From: Pseudomonas benzenivorans
GTDB lineage: Bacteria > Pseudomonadota > Gammaproteobacteria > Pseudomonadales > Pseudomonadaceae
Length of the DNA: 64,000 nt
Reading direction: 5' to 3'
NCBI RefSeq assembly: GCF_900100495.1
Contig: NZ_FNCT01000004.1
Coordinates: 62,001-126,000 of the forward strand
Shown here: one piece after another, positions 54,187-63,574 of the stretch
Position numbering within the stretch: position 1 is the first letter of the stretch
Layout: every line of letters begins with the position of its first letter
Notes under the pieces: model-generated
Databases searched by the model: none
The model's input: only the letters and a program-made list of their open reading frames with translations
Told to the model about the DNA's origin: nothing
Program-made: the position numbers and the translations under genes

Positions 54187-54723
54187 ATGAACAAATCTAT
54201 GCTCGTCGGTGCGGTGCTGGGGGCGGTGGGGGTGACTGCCGGTGGGGCTGTCGCGACTTACAATTTGGTAAGTGGCCCCGAGTACGCGGAGGTTCTCGCA
54301 GTGCAGCCGGTCAAGGAAACCATCAAGACCCCGCGCGAGGTGTGCAAGGACGTCGCGGTGACCCGTCAGAAGCCGGTTCAGGATCAGCATCAGATTGCCG
54401 GTACGGCGATTGGTGCGGTGGTCGGCGGTCTGCTCGGCAACCAGGTAGGCGGTGGTAGCGGTAAGAAGATCGCCACCGTGGCCGGTGCCGTCGGTGGTGG
54501 TTATGCCGGCAACAAGGTGCAGGAGAATATGCAGGCCAACGACACCTACACCACTACTGAAACCCGTTGCAGCACGGTGACCGACACCAGCGAGAAAGTG
54601 GTCGGTTACGACGTGAAGTACCAGTTGGACGGTAAGGAAGGTCAGGTGCGCATGGAGCGTGATCCGGGCGCTCGGATTCCGGTCAAGGATGGGCAGTTGG
54701 TCCTGGTCGAAACCGCTCAGTAA
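54187..54723 (+). CDS. Glycine-zipper 2TM domain outer membrane-type protein
   Basis: A 178-residue envelope protein. An N-terminal hydrophobic stretch (LVGAVLGAVGVTAGGAVATY) is followed by a Gly-rich zipper near residues 70-110 (AIGAVVGGLLGNQVGGGSGKKIATVAGAVGGGYAGNK), the glycine-zipper 2TM domain of SlyB/Rick-17kDa-type proteins. A Thr-rich, two-Cys C-terminal domain follows. Strong ribosome site AGGAGG. Found between secF and suhB also in other Pseudomonas as I recall. Its exact role is unknown. Confidence 0.85.
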   Translation: MNKSMLVGAVLGAVGVTAGGAVATYNLVSGPEYAEVLAVQPVKETIKTPREVCKDVAVTRQKPVQDQHQIAGTAIGAVVGGLLGNQVGGGSGKKIATVAGAVGGGYAGNKVQENMQANDTYTTTETRCSTVTDTSEKVVGYDVKYQLDGKEGQVRMERDPGARIPVKDGQLVLVETAQ

Positions 54724-54733
54724 GGTTATTCAT

Positions 54734-54765
54734 ACGAAAAAGCGCCCTGCGGGGCGCTTTTTCGT
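54734..54765. terminator. Bidirectional Rho-independent terminator
   Basis: ACGAAAAAGCGCCC (54734-54747) and GGGCGCTTTTTCGT (54752-54765) are inverse copies with a short loop. It ends the glycine-zipper gene and can also act on the opposite strand. Confidence 0.88.
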
Positions 54766-54772
54766 GGGCAAT

Positions 54773-54798
54773 AAAAAACCGGCATTCAGCCGGTTTTT
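54773..54798 (-). terminator. Rho-independent terminator of suhB
   Basis: AAAAAACCGGC (54773-54783) and GCCGGTTTTT (54788-54797) pair around a short loop, with T on the minus-strand exit. It lies 16 bases from the suhB stop. Confidence 0.8.
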
Positions 54799-54813
54799 CA
54801 ATTGCTCGAGCGA

Positions 54814-55629
54814 TCAGCGTTTCAGCGATGCCGAGAGGTGCGGTTGGATGGCGGTGAGTACCGCCTTGAAGCACTTGGTGTTGCCGGCGACGATCTGGCC
54901 TTTCTCGAGGAATTCATGGCCGCCGGTGAAGTCGCTGACCAGGCCGCCCGCTTCCTGGATCAGCAGGGCGCCGGCCGCCATGTCCCATTCGGACAGGCCG
55001 AATTCCCAGAAGGCGTCGAAGCGCCCGGCGGCGACGTAGGCCAGATCCAGGCTGGCGGCGCCGGCGCGGCGTATGCCGGCGGTCTGGCTCACCAGGTCGC
55101 GGAGCATGCCCAGGTAGTTCTCGAGGTTGTCCAGTTGGCTGTCGCGGAACGGGAAGCCGGTGCCGAGCAGGGCGCCTTCCAGGCTCCTGCGCGGGCTGAC
55201 GCGCATGCGCCGGCCGTTCAGGGCGGCGCCACGGCCGCGGCTGGCGGTGAACTCTTCCTGGCGAACCGGATCGAGGATCACGGCGTGTTCCAGGCGGCCG
55301 CGGTATTTGCAGGCGATGCTGACGGCAAAGTGCGGTACGCCACGAATGAAGTTGGTGGTGCCGTCCAGCGGGTCGATGATCCACAGGTAATCGGCGCCAT
55401 CGCCGGAGCCTTCGATCAGGCCGCCTTCCTCGCCGAGAAAGCCGTGGTTCGGGTAGGCCTTGCGCAACGCCTGGATGATCAGTTGCTCGGCACTGCGGTC
55501 GATCTCGGTCACATAGTCTTTGGCATCTTTCTCGTCGACCGAGATGACGTCCAAGCGTTCGATCGAGCGGAAGATCATTTCACTGGCGCTGCGGGCTGCG
55601 CGCAGCGCGATATTCAGCATGGGCTGCAT
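54814..55629 (-). CDS. suhB: Inositol monophosphatase family protein SuhB
   Basis: A 271-residue Mg-dependent phosphatase. Metal ligands are in GFLGEEGG, the signature WIIDPLDGTTNF and the late SEWDMAAGALLI. SuhB also associates with RNA polymerase/antitermination complexes, and in P. aeruginosa it affects virulence genes, as known for the family. The start MQPMLNIALRAARSASE is standard. It is divergent from trmJ. Confidence 0.94.
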   Translation of the reverse strand: MQPMLNIALRAARSASEMIFRSIERLDVISVDEKDAKDYVTEIDRSAEQLIIQALRKAYPNHGFLGEEGGLIEGSGDGADYLWIIDPLDGTTNFIRGVPHFAVSIACKYRGRLEHAVILDPVRQEEFTASRGRGAALNGRRMRVSPRRSLEGALLGTGFPFRDSQLDNLENYLGMLRDLVSQTAGIRRAGAASLDLAYVAAGRFDAFWEFGLSEWDMAAGALLIQEAGGLVSDFTGGHEFLEKGQIVAGNTKCFKAVLTAIQPHLSASLKR

Positions 55630-55774
55630 GGATGCTTCACCTGGGTCGTTAAAGAAAGCCGGCCATTCTAGCAGAAAAGCCTGGGGGATGAAGCGCCGTA
55701 TGTGTCTTGCGTGGCATTACCGGGAGGGCTTCTGTAAGATTTGCTCCCCTTCGCTGTTCGTGTGAGCGCTTGCG

Positions 55775-56554
55775 TTGCTGCAAAATATTCGAGTGGTTTT
55801 GGTCAATACCAGTCATCCCGGTAATATCGGCGGTGCTGCGCGTGCCATGAAGAACATGGGGCTGTCGCGCCTGGTGTTGGTCGATCCGATGGATTTTCCC
55901 AGTGGCGAGGCGGTGGCGCGGGCCTCCGGAGCGACGGACATCCTCGACGCGGCGCAGGTGGTCGGCACGCTCGAGGAGGCTTTGGTCGGCTGCAGTCTGG
56001 TGCTTGGCACCAGTGCGCGCGACCGACGGATTCCCTGGCCGCTGCTCGATCCGCGCGAGTGTGGCGTGGTCGCCTGCGAGCAGGCGCTGGGCGGCGCTGA
56101 GGTGGCGCTGGTGTTCGGTAGGGAATACGCTGGCTTGACCAATGAGGAGCTGCAGCGCTGCCAGTTTCACGTGCATATCCCCTCGGATCCCGAGTTCAGT
56201 TCGCTGAATCTCGCCGCGGCGGTGCAGGTGTTGGCCTACGAGGTGCGCATGGCCTGGCTGGCAGCGCACAACCAGCCGACCAAGACGGCCAAGCTGGAAA
56301 CCACGGCGATGCTCAATGCGCAGGCGGCGACGGCGGATGAGTTGGAGTCTTTTTATGCGCACCTGGAGCTGGCGTTGGTCGAGATCGGTTTTCTCGATCC
56401 GGCCAAGCCGCGACATTTGATGAGTCGCTTGCGACGCCTGTATGGGCGTAGCGGCATCAGCAGGTTGGAAATGAATATCTTGCGCGGCATTCTGACGGAA
56501 ACCGTCAAGGCTGCGCGTGGTGAGCACCATAGGCAGGGGAAGTCTGATGTTTGA
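55775..56554 (+). CDS. trmJ: tRNA (cytidine/uridine-2'-O-)-methyltransferase TrmJ
   Basis: A 259-residue SPOUT methyltransferase that methylates the ribose at position 32 of t[27 protein letters not shown] is motif 1, [17 protein letters not shown] motif 2 and [22 protein letters not shown] motif 3, the knot region. A C-terminal helical extension follows. The start codon is TTG at 55775, giving [11 protein letters not shown], which matches the usual N-terminus; the upstream ribosome site is weak. It overlaps cysE by 8 bases. Confidence 0.9.
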   Translation: MLQNIRVVLVNTSHPGNIGGAARAMKNMGLSRLVLVDPMDFPSGEAVARASGATDILDAAQVVGTLEEALVGCSLVLGTSARDRRIPWPLLDPRECGVVACEQALGGAEVALVFGREYAGLTNEELQRCQFHVHIPSDPEFSSLNLAAAVQVLAYEVRMAWLAAHNQPTKTAKLETTAMLNAQAATADELESFYAHLELALVEIGFLDPAKPRHLMSRLRRLYGRSGISRLEMNILRGILTETVKAARGEHHRQGKSDV

Positions 56555-57326
56555 GCGCATGCGAGAAGATATCCAGAGCGTGTTTCATCGCGACCCGGCG
56601 GCGCGCAATGCCTTCGAGGTGGTTACCTGCTATCCCGGCTTGCATGCGGTATGGCTGCATCGCCTGGCGCATGGCTTGTGGGTGTCCGGCTGGAAGTGGC
56701 TGGCGCGGGTGGTGTCGAATTTCGGCCGCTGGCTGACCGGGGTGGAGATCCATCCGGGGGCGAAGATCGGTCGGCGCTTCTTTATCGACCATGGCATGGG
56801 CATCGTCATCGGCGAGACGGCCGAGATCGGTGACGATGTCACCCTGTATCAGGGTGTGACCCTGGGCGGGACCAGCTGGAACAAGGGCAAGCGCCATCCG
56901 ACGCTGGAGGATGGCGTGGTGGTCGGCGCCGGTGCCAAGGTGCTCGGTCCGTTCACGGTCGGTGCGGGGGCCAAGATCGGCTCCAATGCCGTGGTGACCA
57001 AGGCGGTGCCGGCGGGGGCGACGGCGGTCGGTATCCCGGGGCGGGTCATCGTCAAGGCGGATGACGAGCAGGAGGCCAAGCGCCAGGCGATCGCCGAGAA
57101 GCTGGGTTTCGACGCCTACGGCGTCAGTCAGGACATGCCGGATCCGGTGGCGCGCGCCATAGGTCAGTTGCTCGATCACCTGCAGGCCGTGGACGGTCGT
57201 CTGGAGGGCATGTGCGCTGCGCTCAAGGCGCTGGGCAGCGATTATTGCGCCAAGGACCTGCCGGTATTGCGCGATGAGGACTTTGCCGGGGTGGTCAAGG
57301 ATTCGGACGACAAGCCGGCGGCTTGA
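56547..57326 (+). CDS. cysE: Serine acetyltransferase CysE
   Basis: A 259-residue short-form serine acetyltransferase that makes O-acetylserine for cysteine synthesis. An N-terminal helical part ([25 protein letters not shown]) is followed by left-handed beta-helix hexapeptide repeats: [55 protein letters not shown]. The His of DHGMG is catalytic. ATG overlaps the trmJ stop, with GGGGAAG upstream. Placing it before isc links sulfur supply with Fe-S assembly. Confidence 0.94.
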   Translation: MFERMREDIQSVFHRDPAARNAFEVVTCYPGLHAVWLHRLAHGLWVSGWKWLARVVSNFGRWLTGVEIHPGAKIGRRFFIDHGMGIVIGETAEIGDDVTLYQGVTLGGTSWNKGKRHPTLEDGVVVGAGAKVLGPFTVGAGAKIGSNAVVTKAVPAGATAVGIPGRVIVKADDEQEAKRQAIAEKLGFDAYGVSQDMPDPVARAIGQLLDHLQAVDGRLEGMCAALKALGSDYCAKDLPVLRDEDFAGVVKDSDDKPAA

Positions 57327-57400
57327 TGCGCCGGTGCATGCCTTTTGCTATGCTGGCCGCCCCTCGGCTGAGGCTAATCCCGAGTAACGCCATGGGTCTT

Positions 57401-57433
57401 ATAGTTGACTTAAATACTCGGGAATTGCATACT
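57401..57433 (+). promoter_or_regulatory. iscR promoter with IscR type 1 binding site
   Basis: TTGACT (57405-57410) and CATACT (57428-57433) are spaced 17 bases apart, a good sigma-70 promoter. An IscR type 1-like site, ATAGTTGACT-N5-ACTCGGGAAT (57401-57425), overlaps the -35. Thus the [2Fe-2S] form of IscR should repress its own operon. Seen by eye against the known consensus. Confidence 0.7.
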
Positions 57434-57466
57434 CGCGCCAAACTGTGATCCCGTGGTAACCCTCCC

Positions 57467-57958
57467 ATGCGACTGACCACCAAAGGCCGTTATGCCGTCA
57501 CCGCCATGCTCGATCTGGCGCTGCATGCGCAGCATGGGCCGGTGTCCCTCGCCGACATTTCCGAGCGTCAAGGCATTTCCCTGTCCTATCTGGAGCAACT
57601 GTTCGCCAAGCTGCGCCGCAGCAACCTGGTTTCCAGTGTGCGCGGTCCGGGTGGCGGTTATCAGCTGTCGCGCGACATGCGCGGTATCCAGGTGGCGCAG
57701 GTAATCGATGCGGTCAATGAGTCGGTGGATGCCACGCGCTGCCAGGGGCAGGGTGATTGCCATGGCGGCGACACCTGCCTGACCCACCACCTGTGGTGCG
57801 ACCTCAGCCAGCAGATTCACGAATTCCTCAACGGCATCAGCCTGGCCGATCTGGTGACTCGCCGCGAGGTTCAGGAAGTCGCTCAGCGCCAGGATCAGCG
57901 CCATTGTACCGGCAGGATGCCGCACGCAGAAAAGATTGAAGCGTCCACCGTCGATTGA
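57467..57958 (+). CDS. iscR: Fe-S cluster assembly regulator IscR
   Basis: A 163-residue Rrf2-family regulator that represses isc when it carries a [2Fe-2S] cluster. The winged helix covers residues 1-80 ([51 protein letters not shown]). Cluster ligands Cys92, Cys98 and Cys104 plus His107 occur in CX5CX5CXXH form, identical in spacing to E. coli. It heads the operon. Its stop is 48 nt before iscS. Confidence 0.95.
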   Translation: MRLTTKGRYAVTAMLDLALHAQHGPVSLADISERQGISLSYLEQLFAKLRRSNLVSSVRGPGGGYQLSRDMRGIQVAQVIDAVNESVDATRCQGQGDCHGGDTCLTHHLWCDLSQQIHEFLNGISLADLVTRREVQEVAQRQDQRHCTGRMPHAEKIEASTVD

Positions 57959-58006
57959 AAATAGGGCGCCGGCCACCGCGGCCTGACACCTGATAGGAGA
58001 GAGTCA

Positions 58007-59221
58007 ATGAAATTGCCGATTTACCTCGATTATTCCGCCACCACCCCGGTCGATCCGCGTGTCGCGCAGAAGATGAGCGAGTGCCTGCTGGTGGATGGCA
58101 ACTTCGGTAACCCGGCGTCGCGCTCCCACGTGTTCGGCTGGAAGGCCGAGGAGGCCGTGGAGAACGGTCGTCGTCAGGTCGCCGAGCTGGTCAATGCCGA
58201 CCCGCGCGAGATCGTCTGGACCTCCGGTGCGACCGAATCGGACAACCTGGCGATCAAGGGTGTCGCGCACTTCTACAGCAGCAAAGGCAAGCACATCGTT
58301 ACCTCGAAGATCGAGCACAAGGCGGTATTGGATACCACCCGCCAGCTGGAGCGCGAAGGCTTCGAGGTGACCTATATCGAGCCCGGCGAAGATGGCCTGA
58401 TCACCCCGGCCATGGTCGAGACGGCGCTGCGCGAGGACACCATCCTGGTGTCGATCATGCACGTCAACAACGAGATCGGCACGATCAACGACATCGCCGC
58501 CATCGGTGAGCTGACCCGCGCCCGCGGCGTGCTGTTCCATGTCGATGCGGCACAGTCCACCGGCAAGGTGGAGATCGACCTGGACAAGCTCAAGGTCGAC
58601 CTGATGTCCTTCTCCGCCCACAAGACCTATGGCCCCAAGGGTGTCGGTGCGCTGTATGTGCGGCGTAAACCGCGTGTGCGTCTGGAGGCCCAGACCCACG
58701 GTGGTGGCCATGAGCGCGGCATGCGTTCCGGTACCCTGGCGACCCACCAGATCGTCGGCATGGGCGAAGCCTTCCGCATCGCCAAGGAAGAAATGGCCCA
58801 GGAAAATCAGCGTATCCGCGGCCTGCGCGATCGTTTCTTCCAGCAGCTCGAAGGCCTGGAGGAGCTGTATGTGAATGGCAGCATGACGGCGCGAGTGCCG
58901 CACAACCTCAACCTCAGCTTCAACTATGTCGAGGGCGAGTCCTTGATCATGGCGCTCAAGGACCTGGCGGTGTCGTCCGGCTCGGCCTGCACCTCGGCTT
59001 CGCTGGAGCCTTCCTATGTGCTGCGGGCGCTGGGGCGCAACGACGAGCTGGCACACAGCTCGATACGCTTCACCTTCGGCCGCTTCACCACCGAGGAAGA
59101 AGTCGATTACGCCGCGCGCAAGGTGCGCGAGGCGGTCACCAAGCTGCGCGAATTGTCGCCGCTGTGGGATATGTTCAAAGAGGGTGTCGATCTGTCTAAG
59201 GTCGAATGGGCTGCACACTAA
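58007..59221 (+). CDS. iscS: Cysteine desulfurase IscS
   Basis: A 404-residue PLP enzyme that takes sulfur from cysteine and passes it as persulfide to IscU and other acceptors. [60 protein letters not shown] (PLP Lys) and the active-site loop [21 protein letters not shown] (catalytic Cys) are present. Length as in E. coli. Ribosome site ATAGGAGAG. Confidence 0.97.
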   Translation: MKLPIYLDYSATTPVDPRVAQKMSECLLVDGNFGNPASRSHVFGWKAEEAVENGRRQVAELVNADPREIVWTSGATESDNLAIKGVAHFYSSKGKHIVTSKIEHKAVLDTTRQLEREGFEVTYIEPGEDGLITPAMVETALREDTILVSIMHVNNEIGTINDIAAIGELTRARGVLFHVDAAQSTGKVEIDLDKLKVDLMSFSAHKTYGPKGVGALYVRRKPRVRLEAQTHGGGHERGMRSGTLATHQIVGMGEAFRIAKEEMAQENQRIRGLRDRFFQQLEGLEELYVNGSMTARVPHNLNLSFNYVEGESLIMALKDLAVSSGSACTSASLEPSYVLRALGRNDELAHSSIRFTFGRFTTEEEVDYAARKVREAVTKLRELSPLWDMFKEGVDLSKVEWAAH

Positions 59222-59269
59222 AAGCCGCCAAGCCTGCAGAGCGGTACCTGATGAGAGAGGAAAAGCACC

Positions 59270-59656
59270 ATGGCTTACAGCGAAAAGGTCATTGACCATT
59301 ACGAAAACCCGCGCAACGTCGGCAAGATGGATGCGCAGGACCCCGACGTCGGCACCGGCATGGTCGGCGCGCCGGCGTGCGGCGACGTGATGCGTCTGCA
59401 AATCAAGGTCAACGAACAGGGTGTGATCGAGGACGCCAAGTTCAAGACCTACGGCTGTGGCTCGGCCATCGCCTCCAGTTCCCTCGCCACCGAGTGGATG
59501 AAGGGCAAGACCCTGGACGAGGCGGAGACCATCAAGAACACCCAGCTTGCCGAGGAGCTGGCATTGCCGCCGGTGAAGATCCACTGCTCGGTACTCGCCG
59601 AGGACGCCATCAAGGCGGCCGTGCGCGATTACAAGCAGAAGAAAGGCTTGCTCTGA
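59270..59656 (+). CDS. iscU: Fe-S scaffold IscU
   Basis: A 128-residue scaffold protein on which Fe-S clusters are assembled. Cys37, Cys63 and Cys106 occur in PACGDV, YGCGSA and IHCSVL, and Asp39 lies in [13 protein letters not shown] is the HscA recognition region. It lies 48 nt after iscS with AGAGAGGA upstream. Confidence 0.97.
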   Translation: MAYSEKVIDHYENPRNVGKMDAQDPDVGTGMVGAPACGDVMRLQIKVNEQGVIEDAKFKTYGCGSAIASSSLATEWMKGKTLDEAETIKNTQLAEELALPPVKIHCSVLAEDAIKAAVRDYKQKKGLL

Positions 59657-59667
59657 GGAGATTGTCG

Positions 59668-59991
59668 ATGGCGATCAGCATGACCGAAGCCGCCGCCCAG
59701 CACGTGCGGCGTTCGCTCGAAGGGCGTGGCAAGGGCGAGGGTATCCGCCTGGGGGTGCGTACCACCGGCTGTTCCGGGCTGGCCTATGTGCTCGAGTTCG
59801 TCGATGAGGCGGCCAGCGAAGACCAGGTATTCGAGAGCCACGGTGTCAAGGTGATCATCGACCCGAAGAGCCTGGTGTACCTCGACGGCACCGAACTGGA
59901 CTTCGTCAAGGAAGGCCTGAACGAGGGCTTCAAGTTCAACAACCCCAACGTGCGCGGCGAATGTGGCTGCGGCGAAAGCTTCAACATCTGA
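59668..59991 (+). CDS. iscA: Fe-S carrier IscA
   Basis: A 107-residue A-type carrier protein that passes clusters to target proteins. Three Cys of the family lie in TTGCSGLAY and GECGCGESF. It starts 11 nt after iscU with a GAGGAG ribosome site and ends 8 nt before hscB. Full family length. Confidence 0.96.
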   Translation: MAISMTEAAAQHVRRSLEGRGKGEGIRLGVRTTGCSGLAYVLEFVDEAASEDQVFESHGVKVIIDPKSLVYLDGTELDFVKEGLNEGFKFNNPNVRGECGCGESFNI

Positions 59992-59999
59992 GGCGCGTA

Positions 60000-60521
60000 G
60001 TGGGTAGTCCTTGTCATTTTGCCTTGTTCGACTTGCAGCCGAGTTTCCGTCTGGATCTCGAGCAACTGGCCGTGCGTTATCGCGAGCTGGCGCGCAATGT
60101 CCATCCCGACCGTTTCGCCGATGCCTCCGAGCGCGAGCAGCGCCTGGCGCTGGAGCACTCCGCCAGCCTCAACGAGGCCTACCGGACACTCAAGCATGCA
60201 CCGTCGCGGGCGCGTTACCTGCTGGCGCTGCGCGGCGACGAGTTGCCGCTGGAGGTCACGGTGCAAGACCCTGACTTCCTGATGCAGCAGATGCATTGGC
60301 GCGAGGAGCTCGAAGACCTGCAGGACAGCGCCGATTTGGCGGGGGTGGCGGTGTTCAAGCGTCGTTTGAAAGTCGCTCAGGACGAGTTGAACGAAAGTTT
60401 TGCAGTTTGTTGGGATGCTCCGCAGCGTCGCACGGAGGCCGAACGCCTGATGCGCCGCATGCAGTTTCTCGACAAGCTTTCCCACGAGGTGCGCCAATTG
60501 GAAGAGCGTCTCGACGACTAA
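60000..60521 (+). CDS. hscB: Fe-S co-chaperone HscB
   Basis: A 173-residue J-domain co-chaperone that delivers IscU to Hsc[13 protein letters not shown] starts the protein, with HPDRF as the J-domain HPD motif, then [23 protein letters not shown], and a helical C-terminal part ([12 protein letters not shown] to the end) for IscU binding. GTG at 60000 is the chosen start: it gives the length and the MGxPCHF beginning known in Pseudomonas. An AGG in the iscA stop region lies at suitable distance. Confidence 0.93.
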   Translation: MGSPCHFALFDLQPSFRLDLEQLAVRYRELARNVHPDRFADASEREQRLALEHSASLNEAYRTLKHAPSRARYLLALRGDELPLEVTVQDPDFLMQQMHWREELEDLQDSADLAGVAVFKRRLKVAQDELNESFAVCWDAPQRRTEAERLMRRMQFLDKLSHEVRQLEERLDD

Positions 60522-60587
60522 CGCTCGCGTAGCCAGCATGGCGCGCCTGATATTCCCCGATTTCAGATAAATAAGCATTTATTAATC

Positions 60588-62453
60588 ATGGCCCTACTGC
60601 AGATCGCTGAGCCCGGACAGAGCCCCCAGCCCCACCAGCGTCGGTTGGCGGTGGGGATCGACCTCGGCACCACCAATTCGCTGGTCGCCGCTGTGCGCAG
60701 CGGCTTGTCCGAGACGCTGGCGGACGCCGACGGGCAGGTGATTCTGCCGTCCGCCGTGCGCTATCACGCCGACCGTGTCGAAGTGGGGGAAACCGCCAGG
60801 GTTGCGGCATCCGGCGACCCGCTGAACACCGTGCTGTCGGTCAAGCGCCTGATGGGTCGCGGCGTGGAGGATGTCAAGCAGTTGGGCGAGCAGTTGCCCT
60901 ATCGCTTCGTCGACGGCGAGTCGCACATGCCCTTCATCGACACCGTGCAGGGTCCGAAAAGTCCGGTCGAGGTGTCCGCCGATATTCTCAAGACCCTGCG
61001 CCAGCGGGCCGAGGCCAGTCTGGGCGGTGAACTGGTCGGGGCGGTGATCACGGTGCCGGCCTATTTCGACGAGGCGCAGCGCCAGGCCACCAAGGACGCC
61101 GCGCGCCTGGCCGGCCTGAGCGTGCTGCGCCTGCTCAACGAGCCGACCGCGGCTGCCGTGGCCTATGGCCTGGATCAGCAGGCCGAGGGCGTGGTGGCGA
61201 TCTACGACCTGGGCGGCGGGACCTTCGATATTTCCATCCTGCGCCTGACCGGTGGGGTGTTCGAGGTACTGGCTACCGGTGGCGACAGCGCCCTGGGTGG
61301 TGATGACTTCGATCATGCGATCGCCGGCTGGATGATCGAGCAGGCGGGCCTGTCCGCCGACCTCGATCCCGGGGCGCAGCGCAGCCTGTTGCAGGCGGCA
61401 TGCATGGCGAAGGAAGCGCTGACCGTCAACACCTCCGTGGACCTGAGTCATGGTGCCTGGCACGGCTTGTTAAGCCGCGAGCAATTCGATGCGCTGATCG
61501 AACCGATGGTGCAGCGCAGCCTCAAGTCCTGCCGGCGCGCGGTGCGCGATGCCGGGGTGGGGCTGGAAGAGATCGAGGCGGTGGTCATGGTCGGCGGTTC
61601 GACCCGGGTGCCGCGGGTGCGGCAGGCGGTCGCCGAATTGTTCGGGCGCGAACCCTTGACCGATATCGACCCGGATCAGGTGGTCGCCATCGGGGCGGCG
61701 ATCCAGGCCGATACCCTGGCCGGCAACAAGCGCGGCGAGGGCGAGGAGTTGTTGCTGCTGGATGTGATCCCGCTGTCGCTCGGCCTGGAGACCATGGGTG
61801 GCCTGATGGAGAAGGTCATTCCGCGCAACACCACCATCCCGGTGGCGCGCGCGCAGGACTTCACCACCTACAAGGATGGCCAGACGGCCATGATGATCCA
61901 TGTGCTGCAGGGCGAGCGCGAGCTGATCAGCGACTGCCGCTCCCTGGCGCGTTTCGAGTTGCGCGGCATTCCGCCGATGGTCGCCGGTGCGGCGAAGATC
62001 CGCGTGACCTTCCAGGTCGATGCCGACGGCCTGCTCAGTGTTGCCGCGCGCGAGTTGGCATCGGGCGTGGAGGCGAGCATTCAGGTCAAGCCGTCCTATG
62101 GCTTGACCGATGGCGAGATCGCCCGCATGTTGCGCGATTCCTTCCAGAATGCCGGTGATGACAAGGCCGCCCGCGTGCTGCGTGAGCAGCAGGTGGACGC
62201 GCAGCGCCTGCTCGAGGCCGTCGAGGCGGCGCTGCTGGCCGATGGCGAGCGGTTGCTGGAGGCCGGCGAGCGTCTGGCGATCGAGGCGCAGATGCAGCAG
62301 TTGCGCGAATTGATGGAGGGGAGCGACGGTCTGGCCATCGAACAGCAGACCAAACGCTTGACCCAGGTGACCGATGCCTTCGCCGCTCGGCGCCTGGATG
62401 CCACGGTCAAGGCCGCACTGGCTGGCCGCAGTCTTAACGAGATCGAGGAATAA
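60588..62453 (+). CDS. hscA: Fe-S chaperone HscA (Hsp70 family)
   Basis: A 621-residue specialised Hsp70 that uses ATP to promote cluster transfer from IscU. ATPase-domain motifs [29 protein letters not shown], and [14 protein letters not shown] are present. The substrate domain starts near [12 protein letters not shown], and the lid is helical. Length is normal. It lies 66 nt after hscB and two bases before fdx. Confidence 0.95.
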   Translation: MALLQIAEPGQSPQPHQRRLAVGIDLGTTNSLVAAVRSGLSETLADADGQVILPSAVRYHADRVEVGETARVAASGDPLNTVLSVKRLMGRGVEDVKQLGEQLPYRFVDGESHMPFIDTVQGPKSPVEVSADILKTLRQRAEASLGGELVGAVITVPAYFDEAQRQATKDAARLAGLSVLRLLNEPTAAAVAYGLDQQAEGVVAIYDLGGGTFDISILRLTGGVFEVLATGGDSALGGDDFDHAIAGWMIEQAGLSADLDPGAQRSLLQAACMAKEALTVNTSVDLSHGAWHGLLSREQFDALIEPMVQRSLKSCRRAVRDAGVGLEEIEAVVMVGGSTRVPRVRQAVAELFGREPLTDIDPDQVVAIGAAIQADTLAGNKRGEGEELLLLDVIPLSLGLETMGGLMEKVIPRNTTIPVARAQDFTTYKDGQTAMMIHVLQGERELISDCRSLARFELRGIPPMVAGAAKIRVTFQVDADGLLSVAARELASGVEASIQVKPSYGLTDGEIARMLRDSFQNAGDDKAARVLREQQVDAQRLLEAVEAALLADGERLLEAGERLAIEAQMQQLRELMEGSDGLAIEQQTKRLTQVTDAFAARRLDATVKAALAGRSLNEIEE

Positions 62454-62455
62454 GC

Positions 62456-62794
62456 ATGCCGCAGGTCATCTTTCTGCCCCACGCCGAGCATTGTCCAGAA
62501 GGGGCGGTGATCGAAGCGCAGCCGGGCGAAACCGTGCTGGATGCCGCGCTGCGCAACGGTATCGACATCGAGCATGCCTGCGAGAAGTCCTGCGCCTGCA
62601 CCACCTGCCACGTGGTGATTCGCGAGGGGTTCGACTCCATGGCGCCTTCCGATGAGCTGGAAGACGACATGCTGGACAAGGCCTGGGGCCTGGAGCCGCA
62701 CTCGCGGTTGTCCTGCCAGGCGGTCGTCGACCAGCAGGACCTCGTGGTGGAAATCCCCAAATACACGATCAACCAGGTTTCCGAAGGTCACTGA
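62456..62794 (+). CDS. fdx: [2Fe-2S] ferredoxin Fdx of the isc operon
   Basis: A 112-residue adrenodoxin-type ferredoxin that supplies electrons for cluster assembly. Cluster ligands lie in CEKSCACTTCHVV plus a later Cys in RLSCQAVV. DDMLDKAWGLEP is a typical acidic interaction region. The start follows hscA after two bases, so it is coupled to it. Confidence 0.96.
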   Translation: MPQVIFLPHAEHCPEGAVIEAQPGETVLDAALRNGIDIEHACEKSCACTTCHVVIREGFDSMAPSDELEDDMLDKAWGLEPHSRLSCQAVVDQQDLVVEIPKYTINQVSEGH

Positions 62795-62817
62795 GATCGC
62801 CGTCGAAGGAGCAGGTC

Positions 62818-63018
62818 ATGAGTCTTAAATGGACCGATGTGTTGGAAATCGCCATTCAGCTGGCGGAAAGCAAGCCCGAGGTCGATCCGCGATTCGTCAA
62901 TTTCGTCGACCTGCACCGCTGGGTGCTCGAACTGCCGGGGTTCTCCGACGATCCGCAGCGTGGTGGTGAGAAGGTGCTCGAGGCGATCCAGGCCGCGTGG
63001 ATCGAAGAGATCGATTGA
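62818..63018 (+). CDS. iscX: Fe-S assembly protein IscX
   Basis: A 66-residue acidic protein that binds IscS and modulates its activity. [33 protein letters not shown] and [12 protein letters not shown] are family features. A ribosome site AAGGAG precedes the ATG. It is the last gene of the isc operon, before a terminator-like hairpin. Confidence 0.95.
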   Translation: MSLKWTDVLEIAIQLAESKPEVDPRFVNFVDLHRWVLELPGFSDDPQRGGEKVLEAIQAAWIEEID

Positions 63019-63058
63019 ACAACGCGCCGCGCCGGCGCCGCCCTACGCATTTAACCGG

Positions 63059-63089
63059 AACCCGCGTATAATTCGCGGGTTTAATTTTT
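63059..63089 (+). terminator. Terminator hairpin with -10-like loop (isc end/ndk promoter)
   Basis: AACCCGCG (63059-63066) and CGCGGGTT (63074-63081) pair with a seven-base loop TATAATT, followed by TAATTTTT. The hairpin ends the isc transcript, while the loop holds a perfect -10 hexamer TATAAT (63067-63072) that could start ndk. A -35 match upstream is weak. Confidence 0.6.
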
Positions 63090-63118
63090 CGCTTTACTCA
63101 TCGTTTCTGGAGCTACAC

Positions 63119-63550
63119 ATGGCTGTTCAACGTACTTTCTCCATCATCAAGCCCGATGCCGTTGCCAAGAATGTCATTGGCGAGATCACCACTCGTTTCG
63201 AAAAAGCCGGCCTGCGCGTCGTGGCGTCGAAGATGGTGCAGCTGTCCGAGCGTGAAGCAGCCGGTTTCTACGCCGAGCACAGCGAGCGTGGCTTCTTCAA
63301 GGATCTGGTCGCCTTCATGACTTCCGGTCCGGTTATCGTTCAGGTGCTGGAAGGTGAAGACGCCGTTCTGAAGAACCGCGAACTGATGGGCGCCACCAAC
63401 CCGAAAGAAGCCGCTGCCGGCACCATTCGCGCCGACTTCGCCGTGTCCATCGACGAAAACGCCGTGCACGGTTCCGACTCCGAGGCCTCCGCGGCTCGCG
63501 AAATCGCCTACTTCTTCGCGGCCACCGAGGTCTGCGCGCGCATTCGCTAA
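63119..63550 (+). CDS. ndk: Nucleoside diphosphate kinase
   Basis: A 143-residue enzyme that equilibrates NTP and NDP pools through a phosphohistidine. [23 protein letters not shown] is the start; [17 protein letters not shown] is the nucleotide region and the active-site His lies in NAVHGSDS. Ribosome site TGGAG. Length is normal for the family. Confidence 0.97.
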   Translation: MAVQRTFSIIKPDAVAKNVIGEITTRFEKAGLRVVASKMVQLSEREAAGFYAEHSERGFFKDLVAFMTSGPVIVQVLEGEDAVLKNRELMGATNPKEAAAGTIRADFAVSIDENAVHGSDSEASAAREIAYFFAATEVCARIR

Positions 63551-63574
63551 GGCGAATGCTGCGAGGGTGAAGCC

